Shown: positions 1 through 6,718 of the stretch, one piece after another
Numbering within the stretch: position 1 is the first letter of the stretch
Layout: the number at the start of each line of letters is the position of its first letter
NCBI GenBank assembly: GCA_041568335.1
Contig: JBFFZZ010000013.1
Span: 1-24,057, forward strand
Reading direction: 5' to 3'
Source of the DNA: WVWW01 sp041568335
GTDB taxonomy: Bacteria > Acidobacteriota > Polarisedimenticolia > Polarisedimenticolales > Polarisedimenticolaceae
DNA: 24,057 nt
The notes under the pieces: model-generated
Seen by the model: only the letters and a program-made list of their open reading frames with translations
Databases searched by the model: none
Told to the model about the DNA's origin: nothing
Made by a program: the position numbers and the translations under genes

Positions 1-403
1 CCGGTTCCATGTTCTCGTAGGCGCGGCTGAGCCGCTTGAACGCCTCGTCGGCGGGTGACTCGGTCGGCTCTCCCGGGGGTGCGGTTTGCGGTCCGGGCTC
101 GGTAGACGGTTGGGCCGGAGCCTCCTCGGCGGGCTTGCTCGGTGGGGTCAGACCGGCACGCAACCGCACCTCCTCCCCCCGAACCAGTTCCTCGAAGTCC
201 GCCTCGCGTTGGGCGAGCTGCTCCGCGCGTTCAGCCAGCTCACGCCCCAGCAGGAGCAACGCCTCACGCGAGGGGTCCTCCGTCTGCGGCGGCCCGGTCT
301 GAGCCTCCACCGGCGGTGCCGTGGCCCCTCCGATGAGGAACATCGCGATCCATGCGTTGACCACCAGGACTCCGACCAGGAGCCATTTCGGGAGCATCTT
401 CAT
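1..403 (-). CDS. motE: MotE-like flagellar protein (MgtE_N-type C-terminus), partial
   Basis: This gene starts at an ATG (401-403) that overlaps the fliJ stop as ATGA and runs off the left edge, so only about 134 residues are visible. Residues about 4-25 form one hydrophobic membrane segment (PKWLLVGVLVVNAWIAMFLI). A charged coiled-coil-like helix follows at about 45-80, with ELAERAEQLAQREADFEEL. A Pro/Glu-rich linker at about 85-118 comes next. The visible end, AFKRLSRAYENMEP, resembles the start of the small MgtE_N-like domain (pattern Y..M.P) of MotE proteins. Family knowledge: single-pass MotE-like proteins are commonly encoded next to fliJ, and in alphaproteobacteria MotE is a periplasmic chaperone for the stator-associated protein MotC. 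Inference: a stator or export accessory protein. The C-terminal domain is missing, so the name is tentative. Confidence 0.7.
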   Translation of the reverse strand, partial: MKMLPKWLLVGVLVVNAWIAMFLIGGATAPPVEAQTGPPQTEDPSREALLLLGRELAERAEQLAQREADFEELVRGEEVRLRAGLTPPSKPAEEAPAQPSTEPGPQTAPPGEPTESPADEAFKRLSRAYENMEP

Positions 404-864
404 GTCCACCTCGTTTCCTTCCGGTACCCCGCCAGCGAGCGGTGCAACTCGTCGAGCTGGATCTGCTCCTCGCGCTCGACGTCGGCGATCCACTCGCGCC
501 GTTTTTTGTCTTTCAGTTTCTGCAGGACCTCGTGAGCCCTCTTTCGTTCGAGAAAATCTCGCTGGCGGCCGGCGAGATCATCGAGCGCCGTGGCCAGCGC
601 CTCGCGTTGAAGCCGCGCGCTGGCGTGCAGCGAGGCGATGTAGGCGGCCGTCCGGCTCGCGAACTCGCCGCTCACGGAAGCTTTTCGCTCGAGCTCCGCA
701 ACGAACTCCCGACCCGCCCGGTGTGCCCGACCCTCCAGCTCCTCCAGCTTTTCGCGGAGCCCCTTCACCCTCGCGTGAGCCCGCGCCAACGCCGTCTCGG
801 CCTCGCGCAGCGCGAGAAACCGCAGGCGCCGGACACGCTCCAGACGGAACGTGAAGCGCCTCAT
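400..864 (-). CDS. fliJ: Flagellar export protein FliJ
   Basis: A 154-residue, strongly charged and almost wholly helical coiled-coil protein beginning MRRFTFRLERVRRLRFLAL, which is the usual FliJ opening, within the family's normal length. It has no membrane segment. FliJ sits in the central pore of the FliI ATPase ring, couples ATP hydrolysis to the FlhA export gate, and escorts chaperones. The ATG (862-864) overlaps the fliI TGA as ATGA, and its own stop overlaps the next start the same way. This indicates translational coupling with fliI and the MotE-like gene. A longer reading frame extends far upstream, but it only runs antisense-like through fliI and has no support as protein. Identity rests on position and composition as well as the N-terminal motif, because FliJ is poorly conserved. 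Confidence 0.9.
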   Translation of the reverse strand: MRRFTFRLERVRRLRFLALREAETALARAHARVKGLREKLEELEGRAHRAGREFVAELERKASVSGEFASRTAAYIASLHASARLQREALATALDDLAGRQRDFLERKRAHEVLQKLKDKKRREWIADVEREEQIQLDELHRSLAGYRKETRWT

Positions 865-2195
865 GCCTCCCCTCCGGCCTGGACCGCCGCGCGCATGAGC
901 TCGAGGGTCGCCGCGAGCGGCGCCCCGTCCTCGCGCTCCTGACAGAGCAGGGTTCGCGTGGCCTCGCGCGCGGCGAGCGCCGCATCGATCAACGGATTCG
1001 AACCGCTCGGGTAGGCGCCGAGCAGGACGAGGTCCTCTGCGTCGTGGAGCGCCGCAAGGCGGGATCGGAGGATCCGCGCCAGCTCGCGGTGTTCGTCTCC
1101 CGCGACCTGGGGCATCAGGCGGCTGAGGCTCTTCAGCACATCGACGGCGGGCCAATGGCCGCGATCGCTCAGATCGCGACTGAGCACGCAGTGACCGTCG
1201 AGCAGGCTCCGGGTCGCGTCGGCGATCGGGTCGTTGAGATCGTCGCCCTCGACGTAGACCGTGTAGATGCCGGTGATGCAACCGCCCTCGACGATGTTGC
1301 CCGCGCGTTCGAGGATCTGCGGCAGCAGCGACAGCACCGACGGTGGGTAGCCCTTGGTGGACGGCGGCTCTCCGACCGACAAACCGACTTCGCGTTGGGC
1401 CATCGCGACGCGCGTGATCGAGTCCATCATCAAGACGACGTTCTTCCCCTGATCGCGGAAATACTCGGCCGCCGCCGTGGCGGCCAGCGCCGCTCGAATC
1501 CGGCGAAGCGGCGGTTCGTCCGATGTCGCGACGAAGATCACCGAGCGACGCAACCCCTCGTCGCCGAGTTCCTGCTCGATGAAATCCCGGACCTCGCGTC
1601 CGCGTTCCCCGACCAGTGCGATGACATTGACGTCGGATTCGGAATGGCGAGCGATCATTCCGAGGAGCGTGCTCTTGCCGACGCCGCTCCCCGAAAAGAC
1701 TCCCAGGCGCTGTCCGCGGCCGAGCGTCACGAGGGCGTCGACGGAGCGCACGCCCGTGGCGAACGGGCACTCGATCTTGGCGCGCCGCAGGGCTCCGGGT
1801 GCCGGGGCGTTGAGCGGGTAAAACGCTTCGCCGGGCTGTGCGATGGACCCGTCCAGCGGACGTGCGTCGGCGTCGACGACCTCGCCGAGCAGGTGTGGGC
1901 CGACGGCGATGCCCGGTTGGCGGGCCAACGCGACGACGCGCGAGCCGATGGCGAGACCGTGAACATGGTCGACGGGCATGGTGAACACGCGATCGCCGGA
2001 AAACCCGATCACCTGGGCCCGGGAGAGCACCGTCCCATCGGCCGCGAGCAGCAAACACTCCTCGCCGATCGAGCAGGCCGGACCGCTGGACTCGACCGCC
2101 AGCCCGGCGACACGGGTGACCGTCCCCTCGGTCCGGAACATCTGCGCGCGGGCCACACGCCGCAGCGCAACGGTCAGCTGAGAGACAGGTGTCAC
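861..2195 (-). CDS. fliI: Flagellum-specific ATP synthase FliI
   Basis: A 444-residue type III export ATPase of the F1-beta/Rho superfamily. It has an N-terminal beta-barrel region (about 20-95), a Walker A motif GSGVGKST near residues 169-176, and a Walker B strand NVVLMMDSITRVA. Two strings typical of FliI and its paralogues follow: GLSVGEPPSTKGYPPSVLSL and DDLNDPIADATRSLLDGH. The C-terminus is helical. It forms a cytoplasmic hexamer that, with FliH and FliJ, drives export of rod, hook and filament subunits. The start is a GTG (2193-2195) overlapping the fliH TGA as GTGA. An ATG just upstream lies in the fliH frame. Context between fliH and fliJ separates it from virulence type III ATPases. 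All catalytic motifs are intact. Confidence 0.97.
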   Translation of the reverse strand: MTPVSQLTVALRRVARAQMFRTEGTVTRVAGLAVESSGPACSIGEECLLLAADGTVLSRAQVIGFSGDRVFTMPVDHVHGLAIGSRVVALARQPGIAVGPHLLGEVVDADARPLDGSIAQPGEAFYPLNAPAPGALRRAKIECPFATGVRSVDALVTLGRGQRLGVFSGSGVGKSTLLGMIARHSESDVNVIALVGERGREVRDFIEQELGDEGLRRSVIFVATSDEPPLRRIRAALAATAAAEYFRDQGKNVVLMMDSITRVAMAQREVGLSVGEPPSTKGYPPSVLSLLPQILERAGNIVEGGCITGIYTVYVEGDDLNDPIADATRSLLDGHCVLSRDLSDRGHWPAVDVLKSLSRLMPQVAGDEHRELARILRSRLAALHDAEDLVLLGAYPSGSNPLIDAALAAREATRTLLCQEREDGAPLAATLELMRAAVQAGGEA

Positions 2196-2806
2196 TCCAT
2201 CCCCTTCTCGCCGACCACGGCTTCGCGCGCAGCTTTCTCCGCCGTCTCGACCGTCGCATCGATGCGACCGAAGTCGCTTTCGAGGATTGCGCCGCCGCGG
2301 GTCAACGAATCGTCGGGGACGATCTCGATCCTGTCCGTGTCGATCTCGGCCTGATGACGCTCGCGCACCGAGCCGGCATCCGCCGGATGGAGTCGAACCT
2401 TGACGCGGGTCGAATCGGGCAGGCTTTGTATCGATTCCTCGAAGGCGCGTGCGGCCACTTCGTCACCGCTGTCGATGCGCTGTCGCACGATCTTGGCGGC
2501 GATCTCCAACGCCAGCTCGAGCATCCGGGATTCGTACTCGGCGGCGAACGTCTTTTCGTACTCGGCGATCCGGCGAAGCGACGCTTGAACCTCCCGGCGA
2601 AAAGACTCGGTCGCCGCTTGCATTTCGTTCTGCGCGCGAGCGAGCCCGTCCTCGTACCCTCTGGCAACGGCCTCCCCGGCCGGATCCGTCGTGTCGGCGA
2701 GACCCTCGGTCTTTGCCGTGCCGGTCGCTTCGGATTCGCCGAACGGTCGTCCGAGACCGGCCGGGTCGGCGGCGATCAGCCGGGAGGTGGACCTCCAGCG
2801 GCTCAT
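2192..2806 (-). CDS. fliH: Flagellar assembly protein FliH
   Basis: A 204-residue protein with a disordered, low-complexity N-terminus (about 1-45), a long central helix (ARAQNEMQAATESFRREVQA, extending to about 95) and a C-terminal domain. That domain has the FliH/V-ATPase-E-like signature EIAAKIVRQRI followed by VKVRLHPADAGSVRE. FliH dimers bind the N-terminus of FliI, restrain its ATPase activity and tether it to FliN at the C ring. The start ATG (2804-2806) overlaps the fliG stop as ATGA, and the stop overlaps the GTG of fliI. Length and gene order fit the family well. The sequence shows no membrane segment or signal peptide. Confidence 0.92.
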   Translation of the reverse strand: MSRWRSTSRLIAADPAGLGRPFGESEATGTAKTEGLADTTDPAGEAVARGYEDGLARAQNEMQAATESFRREVQASLRRIAEYEKTFAAEYESRMLELALEIAAKIVRQRIDSGDEVAARAFEESIQSLPDSTRVKVRLHPADAGSVRERHQAEIDTDRIEIVPDDSLTRGGAILESDFGRIDATVETAEKAAREAVVGEKGME

Positions 2807-3813
2807 CCCGCGCCATCCGGTTCCTGGAAGACGAGCTTGTCCTCCTGCTCGAGCTCGAGTGCCGCGGCCATGATCTCGTTCTGCGCCGCGCGCTTCTCGT
2901 CTTCGCGAACGTCGGAGAGGAACTCCATCTCCTCGCGGAACATCCCCGCGGCTCGCTCGGAGAGGTTGGACAGGAACTTGTTCAACAGCTCCGGTTGTTC
3001 ATCCTTGAGGGCGAGCACGAGCGTCTTGGTTTCCACCCCGCGGAGCAGCTCCTGGATCCCGCGGTCGTTGGCCAGCACGAGCATGTCGAACGTGTTGACC
3101 ATGGCACGGAGCTCCCGGGCCTTTTCTTCATCGACCTTTTCGACTTCCTCGAGCATCGCCCGCACGTCGGAGCGCCGCATTTCCTGTAGCACGGCCGCGG
3201 TACGGCTCATGCCGTCGGCCTGTTCGGTCTCGGTCGTCGCGGGATCGCGCAACCTCTCCTGCAGCGAGGCCGCGACCTCGTCGAGGATCCCCCCCTCGAC
3301 CGGTTGCAGCGCGGTCATACGCTGAACCGCGGCCGCACGGTGCTCATCGCCCAGCTTGTTGAGCACCGCCGCGGCCTTGGTCGGCGAGAGGTTGAGCAGC
3401 ACCAACGCCGTGGTCTGTGGGTGTTCCTCGGTCAACGCTCCGGCGAGCGCCTCGGGGGATGCCTCGAGCAGCGGGGTGAAGATCTCGGGCACCGTCCCCA
3501 CCGTCTCCTCGATCGGCAGCCATTCCTGCTTGTCCTGTTCGGGGATCTGGGTTCCCGCCAGCATCGCACGCGCTGCCTCGACCCCGCCGCGGTAGCGCTC
3601 CGGGCTCAGTGCCTCGATGAAGTACTCCTCGAGCACCTCCTGCGCGAGCTCCTGCGGGATCTCGTCGAGCATCGTGACCTCGGTCGTGATGCGACCGACC
3701 GTCTCCTGTGGCAGGTTGCTCAGCAACTGACCTGCGGTTTCCGGTCCGAGCAGGACCATGAGCACGGCGGCCTTTCGCGTGGGGCTGACGGATGAGAGAT
3801 CGGCGTCGGCCAT
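2803..3813 (-). CDS. fliG: Flagellar motor switch protein FliG
   Basis: A 336-residue protein of normal FliG length. The N-terminal domain (RKAAVLMVLLGPETAGQLLS, about 13-32) binds FliF. The middle domain carries the EHPQTTALVLLNLSP motif, which contacts FliM. The C-terminal domain (about 230-336) has MLVLANDRGIQELLRGVETK and its charged torque helix, which faces the stator. FliG is the rotor part of the C ring on the cytoplasmic face of the MS ring and sets torque and rotation direction. The start ATG (3811-3813) lies 3 nt after the fliF TAG, with a GGAG sequence just upstream inside the fliF end. No key element appears to be missing. Confidence 0.97.
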   Translation of the reverse strand: MADADLSSVSPTRKAAVLMVLLGPETAGQLLSNLPQETVGRITTEVTMLDEIPQELAQEVLEEYFIEALSPERYRGGVEAARAMLAGTQIPEQDKQEWLPIEETVGTVPEIFTPLLEASPEALAGALTEEHPQTTALVLLNLSPTKAAAVLNKLGDEHRAAAVQRMTALQPVEGGILDEVAASLQERLRDPATTETEQADGMSRTAAVLQEMRRSDVRAMLEEVEKVDEEKARELRAMVNTFDMLVLANDRGIQELLRGVETKTLVLALKDEQPELLNKFLSNLSERAAGMFREEMEFLSDVREDEKRAAQNEIMAAALELEQEDKLVFQEPDGAG

Positions 3814-3816
3814 CGT

Positions 3817-5415
3817 CTACTCCGCGGGCTCTCGATCCAGCCAACCCCTGACGACGAGGGCGGCGGCGGCCGGATCCTCGCCGGCGGCCTCGATCAACTT
3901 CTGCCGCAACTTCGATCCTCCACCACTGTCGAGCGCCGCAACGCCACCGAGTCGGGCCTGCAGCTCGCCGACGGTCACCGGGCCGGTCCCACCTGCGTCG
4001 TGAGTGCGTAGGGAACGCAACGCGGCGATTCCGGGGCGCACGATAAACAGGGCGATCAACGCGACCGCGAGAGGCACCGTCAGGTACCGCAGGAAGAATC
4101 CGATCAGGGTGACCCAGTCCGTTCCCTGCTCGAAATCGGCGGGGCTGTCGTCGAGCTCGTCGTCAAACGGGAAATTCTCGACGATCAACACGTCACCACG
4201 GCTCTCGTCGATGCCCACCGCGGCGCGTACGAGCGCCGTGATCTTGCGCATCTCCTCCGGGGTTCGTGGAACGGAAGTGGTCTCGGCGGCCTCGTCATCC
4301 GCGGCGGGATCGCCGGAATCCGAGGCCTTCCGGGTGACGTTGTCGACGACGACCGCGACGGAGCGACGCAGGAGCGTGCCGCGCGGTTCGTCGATCGTCG
4401 AGATCGTCTTGTTGATCTCGAAGTTGGTCACGCTCTGCTGGCTGTCCTGGGTCGTGCCCGACCGGACTCCGGTCGGCGAGCCACCGGGAACGTTGGACGC
4501 CGTGCCGGGCACCCCGCCGCCGGAGCCACCGTTGGCCTTCATCTTGTTCTTCTGCTCGCTACGGACCACGGCACCATCGGGGTCATAGCGTTCCTCGATT
4601 CGCTCGATGCTCGCGGTCTCGAGCTCGACGGTTGCGCGTGCTCGCACATTACCCGCACCGACGATGGGCTCGAGGATCGCGACGAGCGTGTTCTCGATTC
4701 GCGCCTCGATCGCGTGTTTCGCCTCCAACTGCGAGGCGTTGAGTGTCGTCCCGTCCTCGTCACCGTCGGTCAGCATCCGGCCCTCGGAATCGACGACACT
4801 GACGCGCGATGAATCCAGCTCCTCCACACCGCTGGCGACCAGGTGGGTGATGGCACGGACGCGATCGCCGGACAGACCGCTGCGCTTGCTCAGCTTGACC
4901 ACGACGGAGGCGCTGGGCTCCCGTTCCTCACCGGCGAACAGGCTTTTTGGCGGCAACGCGAGGTGAACGCGCGCCGACTCGACCGACTCGAGGCTCTGCA
5001 CGCTGCGCGCGAGCTCACGTTCCAGCGCCCGCCGGTAGTTGACGTTCTGCACGAAGTCCGACAGACCGAAGGCGGGCTTGTCGAAGATCTCGAATCCCAC
5101 GCCCCCGCCACGCGGAAGCCCCTCACCGGCCAGCTCCATGCGCAGCTCGTCGATGCGGCTTCCCGGCACCTCGATCACCCGCCCGCCGGCGGAGACTTGG
5201 TAAGCCACGTTGCGGGATTTCAGCTCCTCGACGATCAACGCCGACTCCTCGGGATCGACACCGTCGAACAGCACCTCGTAGCGCACGCGAGTGGCGTAGG
5301 CGGAAACGCCCCAGATCAACCCGACCGTCGCGATCAACGCAAAGAGGATGCGGAACTTCTGCCCCGGTGTCAGTCGATCGAGGATCGCTTTCAAGTTTTC
5401 GAATGATTCAGCCAT
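3817..5415 (-). CDS. fliF: Flagellar MS-ring protein FliF
   Basis: A 532-residue MS-ring subunit. The first membrane helix is at about 21-42 (FRILFALIATVGLIWGVSAY). The periplasmic ring-building domains include SALIVEELKSRNVAYQVSAG, a YscJ-like segment with VQNVNYRRALERELARSV, and ESARVHLALPPKSLF. A Gly/Ser-rich linker at about 293-315 is followed by RRSVAVVVDN. The second membrane helix is near 430-455 (VTLIGFFLRYLTVPLAVALI). The cytoplasmic tail carries the FliG-binding segment. FliF forms the inner-membrane base on which the export gate and rotor assemble. It follows fliE by 30 nt with a GGGGGAG ribosome-binding stretch. Length and topology are normal. Confidence 0.96.
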   Translation of the reverse strand: MAESFENLKAILDRLTPGQKFRILFALIATVGLIWGVSAYATRVRYEVLFDGVDPEESALIVEELKSRNVAYQVSAGGRVIEVPGSRIDELRMELAGEGLPRGGGVGFEIFDKPAFGLSDFVQNVNYRRALERELARSVQSLESVESARVHLALPPKSLFAGEEREPSASVVVKLSKRSGLSGDRVRAITHLVASGVEELDSSRVSVVDSEGRMLTDGDEDGTTLNASQLEAKHAIEARIENTLVAILEPIVGAGNVRARATVELETASIERIEERYDPDGAVVRSEQKNKMKANGGSGGGVPGTASNVPGGSPTGVRSGTTQDSQQSVTNFEINKTISTIDEPRGTLLRRSVAVVVDNVTRKASDSGDPAADDEAAETTSVPRTPEEMRKITALVRAAVGIDESRGDVLIVENFPFDDELDDSPADFEQGTDWVTLIGFFLRYLTVPLAVALIALFIVRPGIAALRSLRTHDAGGTGPVTVGELQARLGGVAALDSGGGSKLRQKLIEAAGEDPAAAALVVRGWLDREPAE

Positions 5416-5445
5416 CGGAATCGGTCTCCCCCGTCAAACGGAACG

Positions 5446-5748
5446 TCAGGAACCCATACGCATGACATCGCGATAGGCGTCGATCAGCTTGTTACGGATC
5501 TCCATCATCGTCTTGAAGGCGACCTCGGCCTCCTCGATCTTGATCAGCACGTCGTGGAGCTCGACATCCTCGCTACGCGCGTAGGCGATCTGCGCCGCCT
5601 TGCTCTCGTGTTGCAGCTCGTCCACCGCATCGAGCGCCTGGCGCAGGGTGTCGGCGAAACCGGCCTCGGGCTTGCGCGCACCGGACACGCGGTCGAGCGG
5701 TAGGATGTCCGGTCCGCCCGGACCCGAGATCTTGAAGTTCGATTCCAT
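5446..5748 (-). CDS. fliE: Flagellar hook-basal body complex protein FliE
   Basis: A 100-residue protein with the FliE pattern: a variable N-terminus, then FADTLRQALDAVDELQHES, and a C-terminal half VELHDVLIKIEEAEVAFKTM followed by EIRNKLIDAYRDVMRM. FliE is the adaptor between the MS ring and the proximal rod protein FlgB, and it is an early export substrate. It starts 10 nt after flgC. The flgC stop codon TAA merges into an AAGGAG ribosome-binding site seven bases before this ATG, so the two genes are probably translated together. The length is typical of the family. Confidence 0.95.
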   Translation of the reverse strand: MESNFKISGPGGPDILPLDRVSGARKPEAGFADTLRQALDAVDELQHESKAAQIAYARSEDVELHDVLIKIEEAEVAFKTMMEIRNKLIDAYRDVMRMGS

Positions 5749-5758
5749 CGTCGGCTCC

Positions 5759-6184
5759 TTAGGCCAGGATCTGCAGCGCGCTCTGCAACATCTCGCGCAC
5801 GCTGCGCACCAGCGTTACGTTGGCTTCGTAGGACCGTGTCGCCGACAACATGTCGACCATCTCGCGCACCGGGTCGACGTTGGGGTAGGCCACAAAACCT
5901 CGCCCATCGGCATCGGGGTGACCCGGCTCGTGGCGCAGGATGAAATCGCTCGGATCGTCGACGACGTCGACGACACGGACCGCGTGGATCCCCCGGCCGA
6001 CAACGTCTTTGGGAAACGTCTCGACCAGCTGCGCGTCAAACACGGGCTGCTTGCGGCGGTACGGACCCCCTTCGGGCGTCCGCGTGGTGTGCGAGTTGGC
6101 CAGGTTGGAGCTGACCACCTCCATGCGTGTGCGCTGGGCGGTCAGGCCCGTGGCTCCGATCGCGAGTGCTCGTTCCAAACTCAT
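5759..6184 (-). CDS. flgC: Flagellar proximal rod protein FlgC
   Basis: A 141-residue rod protein. The N-terminus LERALAIGATGLTAQRTRME, followed by VVSSNLANSHTTRTPEGGPYRR, is the conserved FlgC opening. The C-terminus VDPVREMVDMLSATRSYEAN is the conserved rod-protein tail helix. It has no signal peptide, as expected for a substrate of the flagellar export system. FlgC assembles with FlgB and FlgF into the proximal rod in the periplasm. The ATG (6182-6184) overlaps the flgB TGA as ATGA. Length and motifs are standard. Confidence 0.96.
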   Translation of the reverse strand: MSLERALAIGATGLTAQRTRMEVVSSNLANSHTTRTPEGGPYRRKQPVFDAQLVETFPKDVVGRGIHAVRVVDVVDDPSDFILRHEPGHPDADGRGFVAYPNVDPVREMVDMLSATRSYEANVTLVRSVREMLQSALQILA

Positions 6185-6582
6185 ACGCCACCTCTCCCAT
6201 CGGTCGCCGCGTAAATAAGCAGGGCGAACCGTTTGCGAAGCATCTCGGCGGAGGTGCGGTATTTGCCGTGCACCATCGCCAACTTGGTCATTTCGAGATC
6301 GACGTCCACGGTGTTGCCGTCGTGACGCATGCGCGTCACCGGCGCCTCCATCAGCGTGCCCCGCTGGGTCGTGGCCGTTCCGCGCAGGTGCCCCGTGTCC
6401 GTTCGCAGCGGTTCCACCGCGGTCGCTGCATCGAAGTAGTCGTCAAAGTGGACGTCCAGCGCTCGATACCCCGGCGTGTCGACGTTGGTCAGGTTGGAGG
6501 CCACCACACCGGCGCGGCGCGAGGACTGGCTGAGGGCGATCCTCAGTGCATCGACCACGGAATCGAGCCGAGGATCACTCAT
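6181..6582 (-). CDS. flgB: Flagellar proximal rod protein FlgB
   Basis: A 133-residue rod protein starting MSDPRLDSVVDALRIAL. It carries the conserved rod motif SNLTNVDTPGYRALDV and the closing segment VDVDLEMTKLAMVHGKYRTS. The start ATG (6580-6582) was chosen over a reading frame that opens much further upstream for two reasons. A strong GGAAGGAA ribosome-binding site lies about 6 nt before it, and a sigma-54 promoter (6629-6644) sits between it and any upstream start. This is the first gene of the basal-body operon that runs to the left edge. FlgB joins the FliE collar to the rest of the rod. Confidence 0.95.
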   Translation of the reverse strand: MSDPRLDSVVDALRIALSQSSRRAGVVASNLTNVDTPGYRALDVHFDDYFDAATAVEPLRTDTGHLRGTATTQRGTLMEAPVTRMRHDGNTVDVDLEMTKLAMVHGKYRTSAEMLRKRFALLIYAATDGRGGV

Positions 6583-6628
6583 CGGTTCCTTCCTTTTTTG
6601 AACGTGAACGTTTCGTCGCCGATACAAA

Positions 6629-6644
6629 AGCAAGACGCGTTCCG
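6629..6644 (-). promoter_or_regulatory. Sigma-54 promoter of the flgB operon
   Basis: On the minus strand the sequence reads CGGAACG-CGTC-TTGCT. Against the consensus TGGCACG-N4-TTGCW it keeps the GG and GC pairs with the correct 10-nt spacing. It has two mismatches, both in the -24 block. The predicted start of transcription is near 6618, giving a leader of about 36 nt that ends in the strong flgB ribosome-binding site. The response regulator gene immediately upstream encodes a suitable activator. Confidence 0.75.
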
Positions 6645-6684
6645 TGTGGCGCGGGCGTTTGTAGCGAGCGCCACGTGTCGAACA

Positions 6685-6700
6685 CGGCAAACCTTTGCCG
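6685..6700. promoter_or_regulatory. 16-bp inverted repeat CGGCAA-N4-TTGCCG, candidate activator site
   Basis: The sequence CGGCAAACCTTTGCCG has two perfect 6-bp arms; a seventh pair, A with T, narrows the centre to 2 nt. It is centred about 75 bp upstream of the predicted flgB transcription start, a normal position for an enhancer bound by a sigma-54 activator. No U-tract follows on the minus strand, so a terminator for the upstream gene is unlikely. The same arms with a different centre recur at 23543-23558. Confidence 0.55.
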
Positions 6701-6718
6701 CCCGGTGGCAGGAATCGG

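Noticed and set aside
400..2259. A 619-codon open frame on the minus strand that includes fliJ.
   Set aside because: Only the last 154 codons resemble a protein family. The upstream part is an Arg-rich alternate-frame reading of fliI, common in GC-rich DNA.
1044..2354. A 436-codon open frame on the plus strand.
   Set aside because: It is antisense to fliI, which has full catalytic motifs; its composition is typical of a shadow frame.
6685..6700. Inverted repeat read as a terminator for the response regulator gene.
   Set aside because: It allows a loop of only 2-4 nt and no T-run follows; its position suits an activator site better.
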